Program-made: the position numbers and the translations under genes
NCBI RefSeq assembly: GCF_001758425.2
Contig: NZ_MDSS02000029.1
Span: 1 to 44,927 of the forward strand
Source: Nesterenkonia sp. PF2B19
GTDB taxonomy: Bacteria > Actinomycetota > Actinomycetes > Actinomycetales > Micrococcaceae
Reading direction: 5' to 3'
DNA: 44,927 nucleotides
In this document: one piece after another, positions 9,080-18,039 of the stretch
Position numbering within the stretch: position 1 is the stretch's first letter
Layout: every line of letters starts with the position of its first letter
Notes under the pieces: model-generated
Told to the model about the DNA's origin: nothing
Seen by the model: only the letters and a program-made list of their open reading frames with translations
Database searches by the model: none

Positions 9080-9415
9080 TCAGCTCACCGGCGCCTGGTG
9101 CTTCCGGTACTCCGGATAGCGGTGCAGGTACTGATCGATGTAGCTGCACTCGGAGAGGAACGCCCACCCTTCGGCGACGAGCTCGTCCAGCAGCAGCGTG
9201 ACCAGGCAGCGGGCATAGCCGCGACGGCCGAACTGCGGATCGATGATCGTGTGCTGCAGGCGCTTCACCTGCCGGCCGCCGATGGTCTCCTCGGTGTAGC
9301 CGATGAACCCGATGAAGGTCTCGACGCCGTCCAGGGTGTCCCACAGCTCGGCACGGCCGCGGTCCTCATCCCGACGAAGCACCGCAGTGGGGTGGACGTT
9401 CTTCTCAACGCTCAT
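9080..9415 (-). CDS. GNAT-family acetyltransferase (small)
   Basis: A 111-residue protein resembling minimal GNAT N-acetyltransferases. [10 protein letters not shown] and [35 protein letters not shown] correspond to the strand and acetyl-CoA-binding helix of the fold; the GRRGYARCL stretch matches the Q/RxxGxG/A pyrophosphate loop. It ends with [15 protein letters not shown], a YxxxHPEY-like tail seen in the YjdJ subgroup of small GNAT proteins. The acceptor is unknown. It is upstream of thyA on the same strand, separated by about 70 bp. Confidence 0.75.
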   Translation of the reverse strand: MSVEKNVHPTAVLRRDEDRGRAELWDTLDGVETFIGFIGYTEETIGGRQVKRLQHTIIDPQFGRRGYARCLVTLLLDELVAEGWAFLSECSYIDQYLHRYPEYRKHQAPVS

Positions 9416-9447
9416 ACGGTGAGACTACCGTCACGTTCGACCGGCTG

Positions 9448-10542
9448 TCAGTCCTCGAACGGCTCGTAGACCTCCACGGAGACGATCTCGCCGCTGCGGT
9501 CCACCGCCTGCTGGGCGACCAGCACCGCGCCTGGCTTCAGGAAGGGGTCGGCCTCCGGCATGGCCTGGAGCAGGCGCTCGTCGTGGATCCAGCTGCGGAC
9601 CTCCCCGAGCACGATCGGCAGCACCGGACGGTGGGTGCACAGCACCGTGGGCTGCAGGACCTCCAGGCACTTGCGGGTGCGGTGGAGGGTCTTGCGCGGA
9701 TCCTCTTCGGCACGCTTCTCCGTGAGGGACTTGCGGTGCTTGAGCTTGTGACGGTGACGCTTCACATAGGGCGCCACGGTCTCCACGCAGCGACGCCACG
9801 GGGAGGTCTCGATCAGCCGCGGCCGCCAGGCGGTCAGCAGCCGCTCCACGGCCTTGGCCTGGCGCTTCCCGGTGGCCGCCAGGGGGCGTTCGCCCTCGGC
9901 GCGGGACCAGCTGGCCCGAGGCTTGGCCTTGGCGTGGCGCAGCACCACGAACGGGCTGGTGTGCAGCCGCAGGTCCGCATGCAGCCGCTCGAGCTCGTCC
10001 AGCGGCTCACGGTCCGTGACATTGGTGAGCATCTCGCGGGCGGTGTCCACCGAGACCCACCGGACCTCGTCGGTCTCGGAGCCGTCCGGCGTCGGGGTGC
10101 CCTCCATGATCCGGGCCGCCCAGTACCAGACCTCCTTGGGCTTGGCGCGCCCGTTCTTCCTCACGTCGTAGCGGGTGATCGGCAGCGGCACGCCCAGGCG
10201 GACTTTGAGCCCGATCTCCTCGGCGACCTCCCGCACGGCACATTCGGGCAGGGTCTCGCCGGGGTCGAGCTTCCCCTTGGGGAAGGACCAGTCGTCATAG
10301 CGGGGCCGGTGGATGAGCAGCACCTCCAGCTCCCCGCGGTGCAGGCGCCAGCAGAGGGCTCCGGCGGCGAGGATCTGGGCGTCGGTGCCGTCGTCGGCGT
10401 GGGCCGGCGTGCGGCGGCGGGGGACTCGGCGCAAGGGACCTCCTGCGGCGGCGGGCGTCTCGTCGGAGTCGGTGAGGCTGGCAGGGACGTCACCGGAGGT
10501 GGTGCCGGTGCTCTCGGCGCGGGCGCTCGGCCGGGGGTTCAT
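9448..10542 (-). CDS. NUDIX hydrolase fused to a histidine phosphatase domain (MutT1-like)
   Basis: A 364-residue two-domain protein. The N-terminal part (about residues 55-190) is a NUDIX domain with the complete box GKLDPGETLPECAVREVAEEIGL. The C-terminal part (about 205-364) is a histidine phosphatase with the VVLRHAKAK motif and ETSPWRRCVETVAPY. This fusion is known from mycobacterial MutT1, which removes oxidised guanine nucleotides and diadenosine polyphosphates. The ATG at 10542 is chosen; a longer in-frame version would overlap mshD. A proline/alanine/threonine-rich N-terminal stretch of about 50 residues precedes the NUDIX domain. Confidence 0.88.
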   Translation of the reverse strand: MNPRPSARAESTGTTSGDVPASLTDSDETPAAAGGPLRRVPRRRTPAHADDGTDAQILAAGALCWRLHRGELEVLLIHRPRYDDWSFPKGKLDPGETLPECAVREVAEEIGLKVRLGVPLPITRYDVRKNGRAKPKEVWYWAARIMEGTPTPDGSETDEVRWVSVDTAREMLTNVTDREPLDELERLHADLRLHTSPFVVLRHAKAKPRASWSRAEGERPLAATGKRQAKAVERLLTAWRPRLIETSPWRRCVETVAPYVKRHRHKLKHRKSLTEKRAEEDPRKTLHRTRKCLEVLQPTVLCTHRPVLPIVLGEVRSWIHDERLLQAMPEADPFLKPGAVLVAQQAVDRSGEIVSVEVYEPFED

Positions 10543-10579
10543 CGGATGGATGCTCGCTGTCTCACGCAGTCGGGATGGG

Positions 10580-11596
10580 TCAGGCGGGCTCCGCACCGGG
10601 CTCGGTCACCGGGGCGTACATGGTGTCCACGTCCCAGCGGGTGAACCCGAGCTTGCGGTAGAGCTCCACGGCGGCGGTGTTGTCCGCGTCCACGTAGAGC
10701 ATGATCGCGCCCAGCCCCTGCGAGCGCAGATGCTCGATGCCGGCCAGCGTCAGAGAGTACCCGAGTCCGCGGCCCTGCGCATCCGGGACGACGCCGACCA
10801 CGTAGACCTCGCCCAGCGGTTCGGCTCCGCCGTCCTCGCCGGGGTGGACCTTGGTCCAGTGGAAGCCCAGCAGCTGACCGTCCTCCTCGGCGAGCAGGAA
10901 GCCGGACGGATCGAACCAGTCCTCGGCCATGCGGGCATCGAGGTCCGCCCGGGTGAGGCGGCCCTGCTCGGGGTGGGTGGCGAAGGCGGCGGCGTTGGCC
11001 CGCAGCCAGTCCTCCTCGTCACGGCCGGGCTCGAAGGCCCGGATGGTGACGCTCTCCGGCAGGCGGGGGGAGGGGACCTCGTCCAGCGAGGTCAGGCGCA
11101 TCCGCCACAGTTCGCGGACCGGGGCCCAGCCGTAGCGGGTGGCCAGGCGGGCGGCGGCGTCGTGCTCACCGTGGGCCCAAGCCCGCTGGACGCGTCCGGG
11201 CTGCGGAGCGAGGACGTCGTCGGCCAGGGCTGCGGTGAGCTGCCCGCCGATGCCGTGCTGGCGGCAGTTGGGGCGGACCACCAGCTCGAGGACGTCGGGG
11301 GCGTCCTCGGCACCGAGGACGACGACGCCGGCGCCGGTGAGCAGATGCTGATGATCGGTGCGGTGCTCGTCCGGGGCGGCCCAGGCGTAGGCGATGCGCA
11401 GCGGGGCCTGGGGGTCGCCGGAGTCGGCGGCCTGGTGCAGCTCCACCAGGGTCTGCTCCGAGAACGGCGGATTGGCGTCCGCCTCCTCTGCGGCGCGGGC
11501 CAGTTCGACCAGGGCGTCCACCTGGTCTGCGGTGGGGGCGCCTCCGCACAGTTCGACGGTCGTCTCAGGGGCGGTCTGGGTCTCCTGGGGCCTCAT
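10580..11596 (-). CDS. mshD: Mycothiol synthase (MshD), tandem GNAT protein
   Basis: Acetylates Cys-GlcN-Ins to mycothiol, the main actinobacterial thiol. The 338-residue protein contains two GNAT modules. The N-terminal one includes VLELVVRPNCRQHGIGGQLT; the C-terminal active module includes EVYVVGVVPDAQGRGLGYSLT and LGAIMLYVDADNTAAVELYRKLGF, both matching MshD closely. Its presence is strong evidence for an actinobacterial host. It lies between glnR and the NUDIX fusion gene; mshD near a glnR-like gene is a known actinobacterial arrangement. Confidence 0.93.
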   Translation of the reverse strand: MRPQETQTAPETTVELCGGAPTADQVDALVELARAAEEADANPPFSEQTLVELHQAADSGDPQAPLRIAYAWAAPDEHRTDHQHLLTGAGVVVLGAEDAPDVLELVVRPNCRQHGIGGQLTAALADDVLAPQPGRVQRAWAHGEHDAAARLATRYGWAPVRELWRMRLTSLDEVPSPRLPESVTIRAFEPGRDEEDWLRANAAAFATHPEQGRLTRADLDARMAEDWFDPSGFLLAEEDGQLLGFHWTKVHPGEDGGAEPLGEVYVVGVVPDAQGRGLGYSLTLAGIEHLRSQGLGAIMLYVDADNTAAVELYRKLGFTRWDVDTMYAPVTEPGAEPA

Positions 11597-11649
11597 GTCT
11601 CCACTGTATCCGAGGACGGGCGCCGTATCGGAGGACGGGTGCCGGGGTC

Positions 11650-11979
11650 TCAGCCGAGGAGGGCGCCCTTGGCAGGCTGGCCGATCGGCCGAGGGGTCAG
11701 CCGAGTGACCTCCACCGGGCGGGCGAGGGACCCCTCCAGGTCCCGGTTCAGCTCCGCCACGGGCTCGCCGGCTCCGTGGGCGTCGAGCGCCTCCGCGGAG
11801 TCCCAGTGCTCGATCATCAGCAGCGTGCCGTCCGGGGCGTCCTGGATGCAGTACAGGTTGCAGCCGGGCTCCTCGTGGACGCGGGGGATCGCCTTCTCGA
11901 GGGCGGCGATGACCTCGTCGCGCCGACCTTCGGCGGGGTGGAAGGAGGCGGTGACGACGACGGGCTGGGCAGTGCTCAT
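11650..11979 (-). CDS. Antibiotic biosynthesis monooxygenase (ABM) domain protein
   Basis: A 109-residue protein with the ferredoxin-like ABM fold: VVVTASFHPAEGRRDEVIAAL at the start, EPGCNLYCIQDAPDGTLLMIEHWDSAEALDAH in the middle. Despite the family name, most such proteins are small oxidoreductases, haem-handling proteins or of unknown role (YgiN/YdhR-like). AGGAGGAT a few bases upstream on the coding strand supports the ATG at 11979. It sits between glnR and mshD on the same strand. Confidence 0.85.
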   Translation of the reverse strand: MSTAQPVVVTASFHPAEGRRDEVIAALEKAIPRVHEEPGCNLYCIQDAPDGTLLMIEHWDSAEALDAHGAGEPVAELNRDLEGSLARPVEVTRLTPRPIGQPAKGALLG

Positions 11980-12027
11980 GGGGGAGATCCTCCTGGACGT
12001 GGGCGGACGGGGACTGGTGGTCTGTGG

Positions 12028-12714
12028 TCAGGCGTCGGCGTCGTCGTCGCTGTCCTTGCCGGCGTCGGCGACCACCAGCCGGTAGCCGACGTTGCGCACC
12101 GTGCCGATCAGCGACTCGTGGTCCGGGCCGAGCTTGGCGCGCAGGCGACGGATGTGGACGTCCACGGTCCGGGTGCCGCCGAAGTAGTCATAGCCCCAGA
12201 CGTCGTGGAGCAGCCGGTCGCGGGTGAAGACCTGGCCGGGGTGCAGCGCCAGGTGCTTGAGCAGCTCGAACTCCTTATAGGTGAGGTTCAGGAGTCGCCC
12301 GTCGATGGTGGCCATATAGGTGGTCTCGTCGATGGTGATTCCCCCGGCGCGGATCTCTCCGGTGGGGGCCTCCTCCTCGACTTCGACGGCGGCCAGCCGG
12401 ATCCGGGCGTCGACCTCGCCGGGGTTCGCGTCGGCCAGCACGAAGTCGTCGATCTGCCAGGACTCGTTGAGGGTGGCCAGCCCGGCCTCGGAGACGATGA
12501 CGATGATCGGGGTCAGCATCGAGGACTTCACCAGCTGGCACAGCGAGCGGGCGTGGGCCAGTTGGCGACGGGCGTCCACCAGGGTGATGTCGGCGTTCGG
12601 CGCCCGCACGATGGAGGAGGCTTCGGCGGGGAAGACGCGGACCCGGTGGGTCAGCAGCTCCAGGGAGGGCAGGGCGTCGTCGGGGGCGTCAGAGAGCAGC
12701 AGCACCTGAGCCAT
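12028..12714 (-). CDS. glnR: GlnR-like orphan response regulator (OmpR family)
   Basis: A 228-residue regulator with an atypical receiver domain (about 1-115) and an OmpR-type winged helix (about 125-220). The DNA-binding part ([59 protein letters not shown]) matches the GlnR group, which controls nitrogen assimilation in actinobacteria. The receiver keeps an Asp near residue 47 (LVDARR) but lacks the usual acidic pocket near the N-terminus, and there is no kinase gene beside it, as expected for phosphorylation-independent GlnR. The C-terminus is very acidic. The mshD neighbour supports the assignment. Confidence 0.88.
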   Translation of the reverse strand: MAQVLLLSDAPDDALPSLELLTHRVRVFPAEASSIVRAPNADITLVDARRQLAHARSLCQLVKSSMLTPIIVIVSEAGLATLNESWQIDDFVLADANPGEVDARIRLAAVEVEEEAPTGEIRAGGITIDETTYMATIDGRLLNLTYKEFELLKHLALHPGQVFTRDRLLHDVWGYDYFGGTRTVDVHIRRLRAKLGPDHESLIGTVRNVGYRLVVADAGKDSDDDADA

Positions 12715-12900
12715 CCGGGTCCCTCCCTCGCGTGAGTCGTCTCCCAGTGTGACCGCCGGCGCGTCGTCGGCGCCGACTATGACGTCGCCGTCTCGTGCGC
12801 CTGGGACCGCACGACGACGAGTATATCGGCACCGCTGGTCAGCGGCCCGCGGGCCGCGTCACGGAAGGACCGCGGGCCACCTCTGGCAAGATGGCGTGAT

Positions 12901-13745
12901 GTGAAGTACTTCCCGGTGGCCGCCTCGGCCCTGCTCTCGGCGATCGCCCTGGTGGCGGGTTCCTGGGCGGGCACCGCCGCGCTCACCGCGGTCGTCTGCG
13001 CCATCTGCGTGATCCTGGCCCTCGGCTGGCCCCAGCTCATGGGGGTGACGGCGCGGCGCTCGCTGTCGGCGGTCATCCTGCTGGCAGGCGTCGTCGCCGC
13101 CCTGGGTGCGGCCATCGTCAACGAGGTGGAGTCCCTGTTCTTCTGGTCCTCGGTGGCGTTGGCCTTCGGGGTCATGGCGGTGTTCGTCATCCAGGTGCTG
13201 CGCGGCACCGGCCGGCCCCACCGGTTGGAGTCCACCCTGGGGGCGAGTGCGGGTGTGGTGATCTCCACGACGGCGGCCGGATGGGTGGCCGGCCTGCGCT
13301 ATCCCGCCGAGCTGGTCGGCCTCGCTGATGGTGAGGACGCCCTCGGCGTGCTGGCGGTGCCCGGGCTGGCGCTGTTCGAGGACTGGGCCCTGTTGGACGT
13401 CACCGGCGCGGGGGGCGACCTGTCGGTGGTCGGGCTGGCGGGGATCAGCCTGGCCGTGTCCGTGCTGATGGCCTGCCTGCCGGTGCGAGACGCCGTCGCC
13501 CTGCCGCTGGTGCTCCTCGGCGGTTTCGCAGGATCTCTGGGCACGGCGCTGCTCTGGGGCGAGCTGACCCTGCTGTTCTCCGGACTGCTGGGTCTGGTCG
13601 CGGGGGCGCTCATCGCGGCGATGCGCCGTTTCCTGATCATTCAGGGGGCGCCGGCGCCACGCTGTCCGCGATGGCGGTGGGGGCGGCTCCGATCGCCGGC
13701 ATGGGAGCTCTGGTCTACTTCACCGAGCGTCTGCTGTTCGTCTGA
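12901..13745 (+). CDS. Polytopic membrane protein of unknown function, frameshifted near 13645
   Basis: GTG start at 12901. The protein is hydrophobic throughout, with about eight predicted helices and only short loops. The reading frame should end at 13745: adding one G in the G5 run at about 13642-13646 gives QGGAGATLSAMAVGAAPIAG and a final helix ending TERLLFV, 281 residues in all. Without the correction the frame runs on through the downstream 9-bp repeat and into the next small gene, which explains a spurious longer ORF. It diverges from glnR across a 186-bp spacer. I recognise no family. Confidence 0.65.
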
Positions 13746-13750
13746 AGCCG

Positions 13751-13822
13751 CCACGGGCTCCACGGGCTCCACGGGCTCCACGGGCTCCACGGGCTCCACG
13801 GGCTCCACGGGCTCCACGGGCT
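13751..13822. repeat. Eight perfect tandem copies of a 9-bp unit
   Basis: CCACGGGCT is repeated eight times without a mismatch, followed by a decayed ninth copy (CCACGAGCG). It begins six bases after the stop codon of the preceding membrane-protein gene and ends 80 bases before the next start, so it is intergenic once the upstream frameshift is corrected. Perfect identity suggests recent slippage and a variable copy number. Confidence 0.9.
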
Positions 13823-13902
13823 CCACGAGCGTCGGACGGGGCGCAGGTCATCTGCGGTCGGGCGCGGCGCACGGGGCCGGCGTCGGAGGTAGACTCTGCG
13901 GC

Positions 13903-14037
13903 ATGGAATTCGCACTGCAGAACGTCTCGCTGCTGGCCCTGGAGATCTTCTTCATCGGGCTGCTGATCCTGGCGACGCTGGTCATCGCCGGCATCTCCTG
14001 GACCGTCGTGTCTCGCCTGTACAAGGGGCAGCGCTGA
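13903..14037 (+). CDS. 44-residue single-helix membrane peptide
   Basis: ATG at 13903 encodes 44 residues with one hydrophobic helix (about 11-36) and a basic end (SRLYKGQR). GGAGGTAG lies 16-23 bases upstream, a little far for a ribosome site. GC-rich third positions and a start close to the next gene support that it is real. It is the last gene before the nitrobindin-like gene, which begins within about 12 bases. Function unknown; small single-helix proteins often assist larger membrane complexes. Confidence 0.55.
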   Translation: MEFALQNVSLLALEIFFIGLLILATLVIAGISWTVVSRLYKGQR

Positions 14038-14049
14038 CCCTTGGCACCT

Positions 14050-14664
14050 ATGGAGCTGCCCACTGACCTCACCCCTGAGCTGGCTCCCCTGTACTGGCTG
14101 CTCGGCAGCTGGGAGGGGCAGGGCCGCCTCGGCTCAGGGGAGGAGTCCGACCCGACCTTCACCCAGCACGTCACATTCCGGGACTCGGGGCTGGAGTTCG
14201 TGGAGTACCGTGCCGTGTCCTGGCTCACCGATGAGTCCGGCGCCCGGCTGCGCCCGCTGAGCGTGGAGACCGGCTTCTGGTCCCTGGACCGTCCGCGCGC
14301 CGACGCCGACGTCGGCCCCGGGCTGAGCCCTGCCGACGTGGTGCCGGCCTACAAGACGGCCTCCGAGGTGGAGGACCTCGTCAATGACGACGGCTCCTAC
14401 CCGATCACGGCGACGATCTCCCACCCTGGCAGCCTCACGGAGCTGTACTACGGCCAGATCAAGGGTCCGCAGCTGCAGATCGCGACCGACGCGGTCATGC
14501 GCGGCGAGCACGCTGCGGAATACGGCGGGGCCACTCGCATGTTCGGCCTGGTGAACGGCCAGCTGTTCTGGCGCTGGGACACCCGCGGCGTCGACGGCGA
14601 GATGGAGCCCCACGCCTCCGCGATCCTGGATCGCCGGGCGACGGCGGCCGAGTCGGCCGACTGA
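14050..14664 (+). CDS. Nitrobindin-like haem beta-barrel protein (FABP-like, UPF0678)
   Basis: A 204-residue beta-barrel protein. PLYWLLGSWEGQGRLG near residue 13-28 carries the GxWxGxG nitrobindin signature, and FGLVNGQLFWRWDT near the C-terminus fits the last strands. Characterised bacterial and human relatives bind ferric haem through a distal-open pocket and interact with nitric oxide or peroxynitrite. An in-frame TTG at 14041 would add three residues. It is followed by ygfZ after 24 bases, probably in one transcript. Confidence 0.85.
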   Translation: MELPTDLTPELAPLYWLLGSWEGQGRLGSGEESDPTFTQHVTFRDSGLEFVEYRAVSWLTDESGARLRPLSVETGFWSLDRPRADADVGPGLSPADVVPAYKTASEVEDLVNDDGSYPITATISHPGSLTELYYGQIKGPQLQIATDAVMRGEHAAEYGGATRMFGLVNGQLFWRWDTRGVDGEMEPHASAILDRRATAAESAD

Positions 14665-14688
14665 TCACCCCGCCGAAGGAGCATCCCC

Positions 14689-15916
14689 GTGAGCACCGAG
14701 AGCACCAGTCCGCTGTTGGCCCGTGAGCGCGGTCGCCGCAGGAGGCGTGGACGCCGCCGTCGCCGCCCACTACGGCGACCCGACCGGCGAGCAGCGCGCC
14801 CTGGACCAGGGCCGCGCCGTCGTGGACCTCTCCCATCGAGCGGTGGTCACCGTCACCGGGCCGGACCGGCTCTCCTGGCTGACCACGCTGTCCTCCCAGC
14901 AGGTGGCGTCGCTGCCTGCCGGGCAGTCCACCGAGCTGCTGCTGCTCGACGTCTCCGGGCGCATCGAGCATGACGCCGCGGTGATCGACGACGGTGAGAC
15001 CGCCTGGCTGATCACCGAGGGCGGCCACGGCGCCCAGCTGGCCTCCTGGCTGGAGTCCATGAAGTTCATGCTGCGCGTGGAGATCGCCGACCGCACCGGC
15101 GAGGTGGCGGTGCTCGGCTCCACTACGGCGCTGCCGCAGGACCTCCCCGGGGAGCTGCCGGTGCGCTGGGAGGATCCGTGGCCGCGACTGGGGCCCGGTG
15201 CGGCCAGCTACGCCGCCGTCGACGAGGCCGACCACCCGGGCTCCGACTGGTCCTGGCACCTGACCCTGGTGGAGCGCCCCCGGCTGACCGACGCCGTCGA
15301 CGCGCTGGAGGTCCAGGGCCTGCGCCTGGCCGGAGTGCTCGCCGCCGAGGCGCTGCGCATCGCCTCCTGGCGGCCTCGACTGGCCACCGAGGTGGATGAG
15401 AAGGCCATCCCGCACGAACTCGACCTGATCCGCACCGCAGTGCATCTGGAGAAGGGCTGCTACCGGGGGCAGGAGACGGTCGCCCGGGTGCACAATCTGG
15501 GGCACCCGCCGCGCCGTCTGGTGTTCCTGCACCTGGACGGCAGCGAGCACACGCTGCCCGCGGCCGGATCCGCCGTCCTGGCGCCGGCCGACGTGGACGC
15601 CGCCACCGCGGAGAGCCTGTCCTCCGAGCGGTCCGTGGGCACCGTGACCTCGGTGGCCCGGCACCACGAGATGGGTCCGATCGCTCTGGCGCTGCTCAAG
15701 CGCCGGGTGGATCCCGAAGCCCGCCTGGTGGTGCGTGACACGTCGCAGGCCGAGGCGGAGGTTGAGGCCGAGGGCAAGGTTGAGGCCGAGGGCGCCGGCG
15801 ATGCCGCCGCACCCGTGCAGACCTTCTACGCCGCCGCCCAGGAGCTCATCGTGCGGCCCGACGCCGGCAAGACGGTCGGGCGTCCGCAGGGCGACTTCCT
15901 GCGCGGCCCCCGCTGA
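14689..15916 (+). CDS. ygfZ: YgfZ/GcvT-type folate-binding protein, probable frameshift near 14728
   Basis: Family members bind tetrahydrofolate and help assemble or repair iron-sulfur enzymes. The YgfZ signature KGCYRGQET with its conserved Cys is present near the middle. The start is GTG at 14689, nine bases after GAAGGAG; its first residues (TSPLLARER) match the N-terminus of relatives. From about 14728 the sequence continues in another frame (VAAGGVDAAVAAHYGDPTGEQ), which needs removal of one base or gain of two; the repaired protein has about 408 residues. An alternative without a frameshift is GTG at 14723, but that has no ribosome site. A Glu/Ala/Val-rich repeat lies near residue 350. 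Confidence 0.85.
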
Positions 15917-15973
15917 GCCCCACACACCGCGGGCGGCGGCCGGGTCCGGGCAGGACCCAGTCTGCGCGTCGCC

Positions 15974-16744
15974 TCAGTCCAGCAGGACTGTGGTCTGGGA
16001 GCCGGCCTCGCTGAAGCCGAGCCGGATGGCGGCCCGATGTGAGGCCTCCGTGTCCATGGCGGCGCGCCACTGCGGGACGAGGCCGTCGACGAACGCCTCC
16101 TCCACCGCCACGGAGGCGATGTAGCGTCCGTGGCCAGACCCGCGGTGGGCCGGATGGGTGAGCACACCCAGCTGAGCGATCATCTGCTGCCAGACCTCCC
16201 GGCCTGCGGCGGCCAGCACCTGCTCCCGGGAATCGGCCCCGGCAGAGCCCTCGCTGTGTCCCGGTGCACCGGGAGCGGACGAAGGCCGCTCCTCCACCAG
16301 GGCGGCCGCCCAGCCGGCCTCCGCGAGCCCAGAGGCGGCGACGTCGTCGGCCGGGGAGGCGGCCATGAGCCCGGTGACATGCTCCGGTTCGAAGGAGACG
16401 GCGACGTCGGCGCGCGGTCTGATCTGCGGAGGCTCCTCGCAGTAGAGCAGGTGGGCGGCACCCAGCGCTCGGGCGCCGGAATGATGTGCGCGCACCAGAG
16501 ACAGCAGTGTGCGTTCCCGGGCCAGCTCCGCATCGCTGTACCGGCGGGCCTCGCCGATGACCTCGGCGGGTCCGAAGATCACGGTGCGGTCGAACAGCCG
16601 GACGAACGTCACCGCCGCGGCGTCCTCGGCCACGGCCTCCACCCGTACCCGGGGGTCGCCGAGGTCGAGGTCGGTGTCCTCGAGGTCCAGCATGCGGCAC
16701 CAGGCCAGCTTGACGATCTGCCGGGTCTGCTCGGTCAGGGACAT
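15974..16744 (-). CDS. GNAT-like N-acetyltransferase, hypothetical
   Basis: A 256-residue protein. Its C-terminal third shows a GNAT-like pattern: IAQLGVLTHPAHRGSGHGRYIASVAVEEAF resembles beta-4 and the acetyl-CoA loop (R/QxxGxG), and HRAAIRLGFSEAGSQTTVLL resembles the last helix and strand. The N-terminal two thirds are less clear and contain an Ala/Gly/Ser-rich insertion. The ATG at 16744 is chosen over one three codons upstream. It converges with ygfZ across 57 bp. Substrate unknown. Confidence 0.7.
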   Translation of the reverse strand: MSLTEQTRQIVKLAWCRMLDLEDTDLDLGDPRVRVEAVAEDAAAVTFVRLFDRTVIFGPAEVIGEARRYSDAELARERTLLSLVRAHHSGARALGAAHLLYCEEPPQIRPRADVAVSFEPEHVTGLMAASPADDVAASGLAEAGWAAALVEERPSSAPGAPGHSEGSAGADSREQVLAAAGREVWQQMIAQLGVLTHPAHRGSGHGRYIASVAVEEAFVDGLVPQWRAAMDTEASHRAAIRLGFSEAGSQTTVLLD

Positions 16745-16819
16745 GCAGGCCACTCTACGCGCCGCCCGGGCGGACGCTGATCAGGACCGGTGCTCGTCAG
16801 CCGGTGCTCGCCGGCCGGC

Positions 16820-17851
16820 TCAGCGGCCGAAGAGGATCTTCGCCTCCTCGTAGCGGGACTGCGGGACCTCCTTGAGTCCGTCGAGGGCGTCGGCGAGGTC
16901 CACCTTCACGATCTCGGTGCCCCGCAGCGCGGCCATATGTCCCCAGGCCTCCTCGTGGACGAGGTCCAGGGCCTTCATGCCGAAGCGGGTGGCGAGCACC
17001 CGGTCGTAGCCGGTGGGGTTCCCGCCGCGCTGGATGTGTCCCAGCGTGGTGTTGCGGGTCTCGATGCCGGTGGTCTCCTCGATCTGATGGGTGAGCCACT
17101 CTCCGATGCCGCCCAGGCGCGGGCGCCCGTCGGCCTCCTGGCCCTTGCCGGCCAAGGCTTCCTCGGCGCCTTCGGGGATGAAGCCCTCGGCGACGACGAC
17201 CAGCGGCGAGCGTCCCCGCGAGTGGACCTGCTCGACCCATTCGTTGACCTGGTCCAGGCTGACCTTCTGCTCCGGGATGAGGATCGCGTGCGCACCGGCG
17301 GCCATGCCCGAATGCAGTGCGATCCAGCCGACGTGGCGACCCATGACCTCGGCCACCATGCAGCGGTGGTGGGACTCGCCGGTGGTGCGCAGTCGGTCCA
17401 TCGCGTCGGTGGCGATGGAGATCGCGGTGTCGAAGCCGAAGGTGTAGTCGGTGGCCTTCAGGTCGTTGTCGATGGTCTTGGGCACGCCCACCACCGGGAG
17501 ACCGTCGGCGGCCAGTCGGCGCGCGCCGGCCAGGGTGCCCTCGCCGCCGATCGCGATGACCGCGTCGATGTCATGGCGGCGCATCATCTTCCGGATGTTC
17601 TCCGGGCCGCCCTGCGGGTGGTTGTACGGGTGGGTGCGGGAGGTGCCCAGGATCGTGCCGCCGTCGCGCGCCAGGCCCCGGACGTCCTGGCGGCCCAGCT
17701 CCATGTAGTCACCCTCGATGAGCCCGCGCCAGCCGCCGCGGAAGCCGACGAACTCGTCGCCGTAGCTCTTGATGCCGTGCAGCACGGCTGACCGGATGAC
17801 GGCGTTGAGGCCGGGGCAGTCTCCGCCTGAGGTGAGGAGTCCGATGCGCAT
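16820..17851 (-). CDS. pfkA: 6-phosphofructokinase, probably ATP-dependent
   Basis: Phosphorylates fructose 6-phosphate to the 1,6-bisphosphate, the committed step of glycolysis. 343 residues with IGLLTSGGDCPGLNAVIR at the start, GGTILGTSRTHP, AIGGEGTLAGA, and VGVPKTIDNDL with the catalytic Asp. In the phosphoryl-donor pocket, GGEGT keeps Gly where PPi-dependent enzymes have Asp, while PKTIDND has the Lys of the other subgroup. In known families Gly plus Lys means ATP dependence, so ATP is the likely donor. CMVAEVMGRHVGWIA and HIQRGGNPTGYDR are also present. Confidence 0.95.
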   Translation of the reverse strand: MRIGLLTSGGDCPGLNAVIRSAVLHGIKSYGDEFVGFRGGWRGLIEGDYMELGRQDVRGLARDGGTILGTSRTHPYNHPQGGPENIRKMMRRHDIDAVIAIGGEGTLAGARRLAADGLPVVGVPKTIDNDLKATDYTFGFDTAISIATDAMDRLRTTGESHHRCMVAEVMGRHVGWIALHSGMAAGAHAILIPEQKVSLDQVNEWVEQVHSRGRSPLVVVAEGFIPEGAEEALAGKGQEADGRPRLGGIGEWLTHQIEETTGIETRNTTLGHIQRGGNPTGYDRVLATRFGMKALDLVHEEAWGHMAALRGTEIVKVDLADALDGLKEVPQSRYEEAKILFGR

Positions 17852-17984
17852 GGTTCAGCTCATCCCTTTCCTGGTGTGATCAGTGGTGAATGACCTGGCG
17901 CCCTCGGCAGGTGGATGTCTCCAGTCTATGGTGTGATGCCCGCGACGCTCACATGCGGCGGCGACGGCGGTGAGCCCCGCGGGC

Positions 17985-18029
17985 GTCCTGTGCGTTCCAC
18001 CGGCACCGCTGGCGCCGCTGGCACAGGAC
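17985..18029 (-). terminator. 9-bp inverted repeat downstream of the aminotransferase gene
   Basis: GTCCTGTGC and its exact complement GCACAGGAC flank a 27-base GC-rich centre, starting 11 bases after the stop of the minus-strand aminotransferase gene. No T-run follows. A terminator is plausible, but the long loop makes the call weak. Confidence 0.4.
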
Positions 18030-18039
18030 CGGGGGGTGC

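Noticed and set aside
9583-12735. Long plus-strand frames opposite the NUDIX, MshD and GlnR genes
   Set aside because: They are mirror frames of well-recognised minus-strand genes and have no ribosome sites or motifs.
13751-13822. CRISPR array
   Set aside because: The 9-bp units are contiguous with no spacers, and no cas genes are present.
13745-13900. A Gly-Ser-Thr repeat domain at the end of the 12901 membrane protein
   Set aside because: It appears only if the frame is read through the likely missing G near 13645. In the corrected frame the protein stops at 13745 and the repeat is non-coding.
16820-17851. PPi-dependent phosphofructokinase
   Set aside because: PKTIDND carries the Lys found in PPi enzymes, but GGEGT keeps Gly where those enzymes need Asp, so ATP use is more likely.
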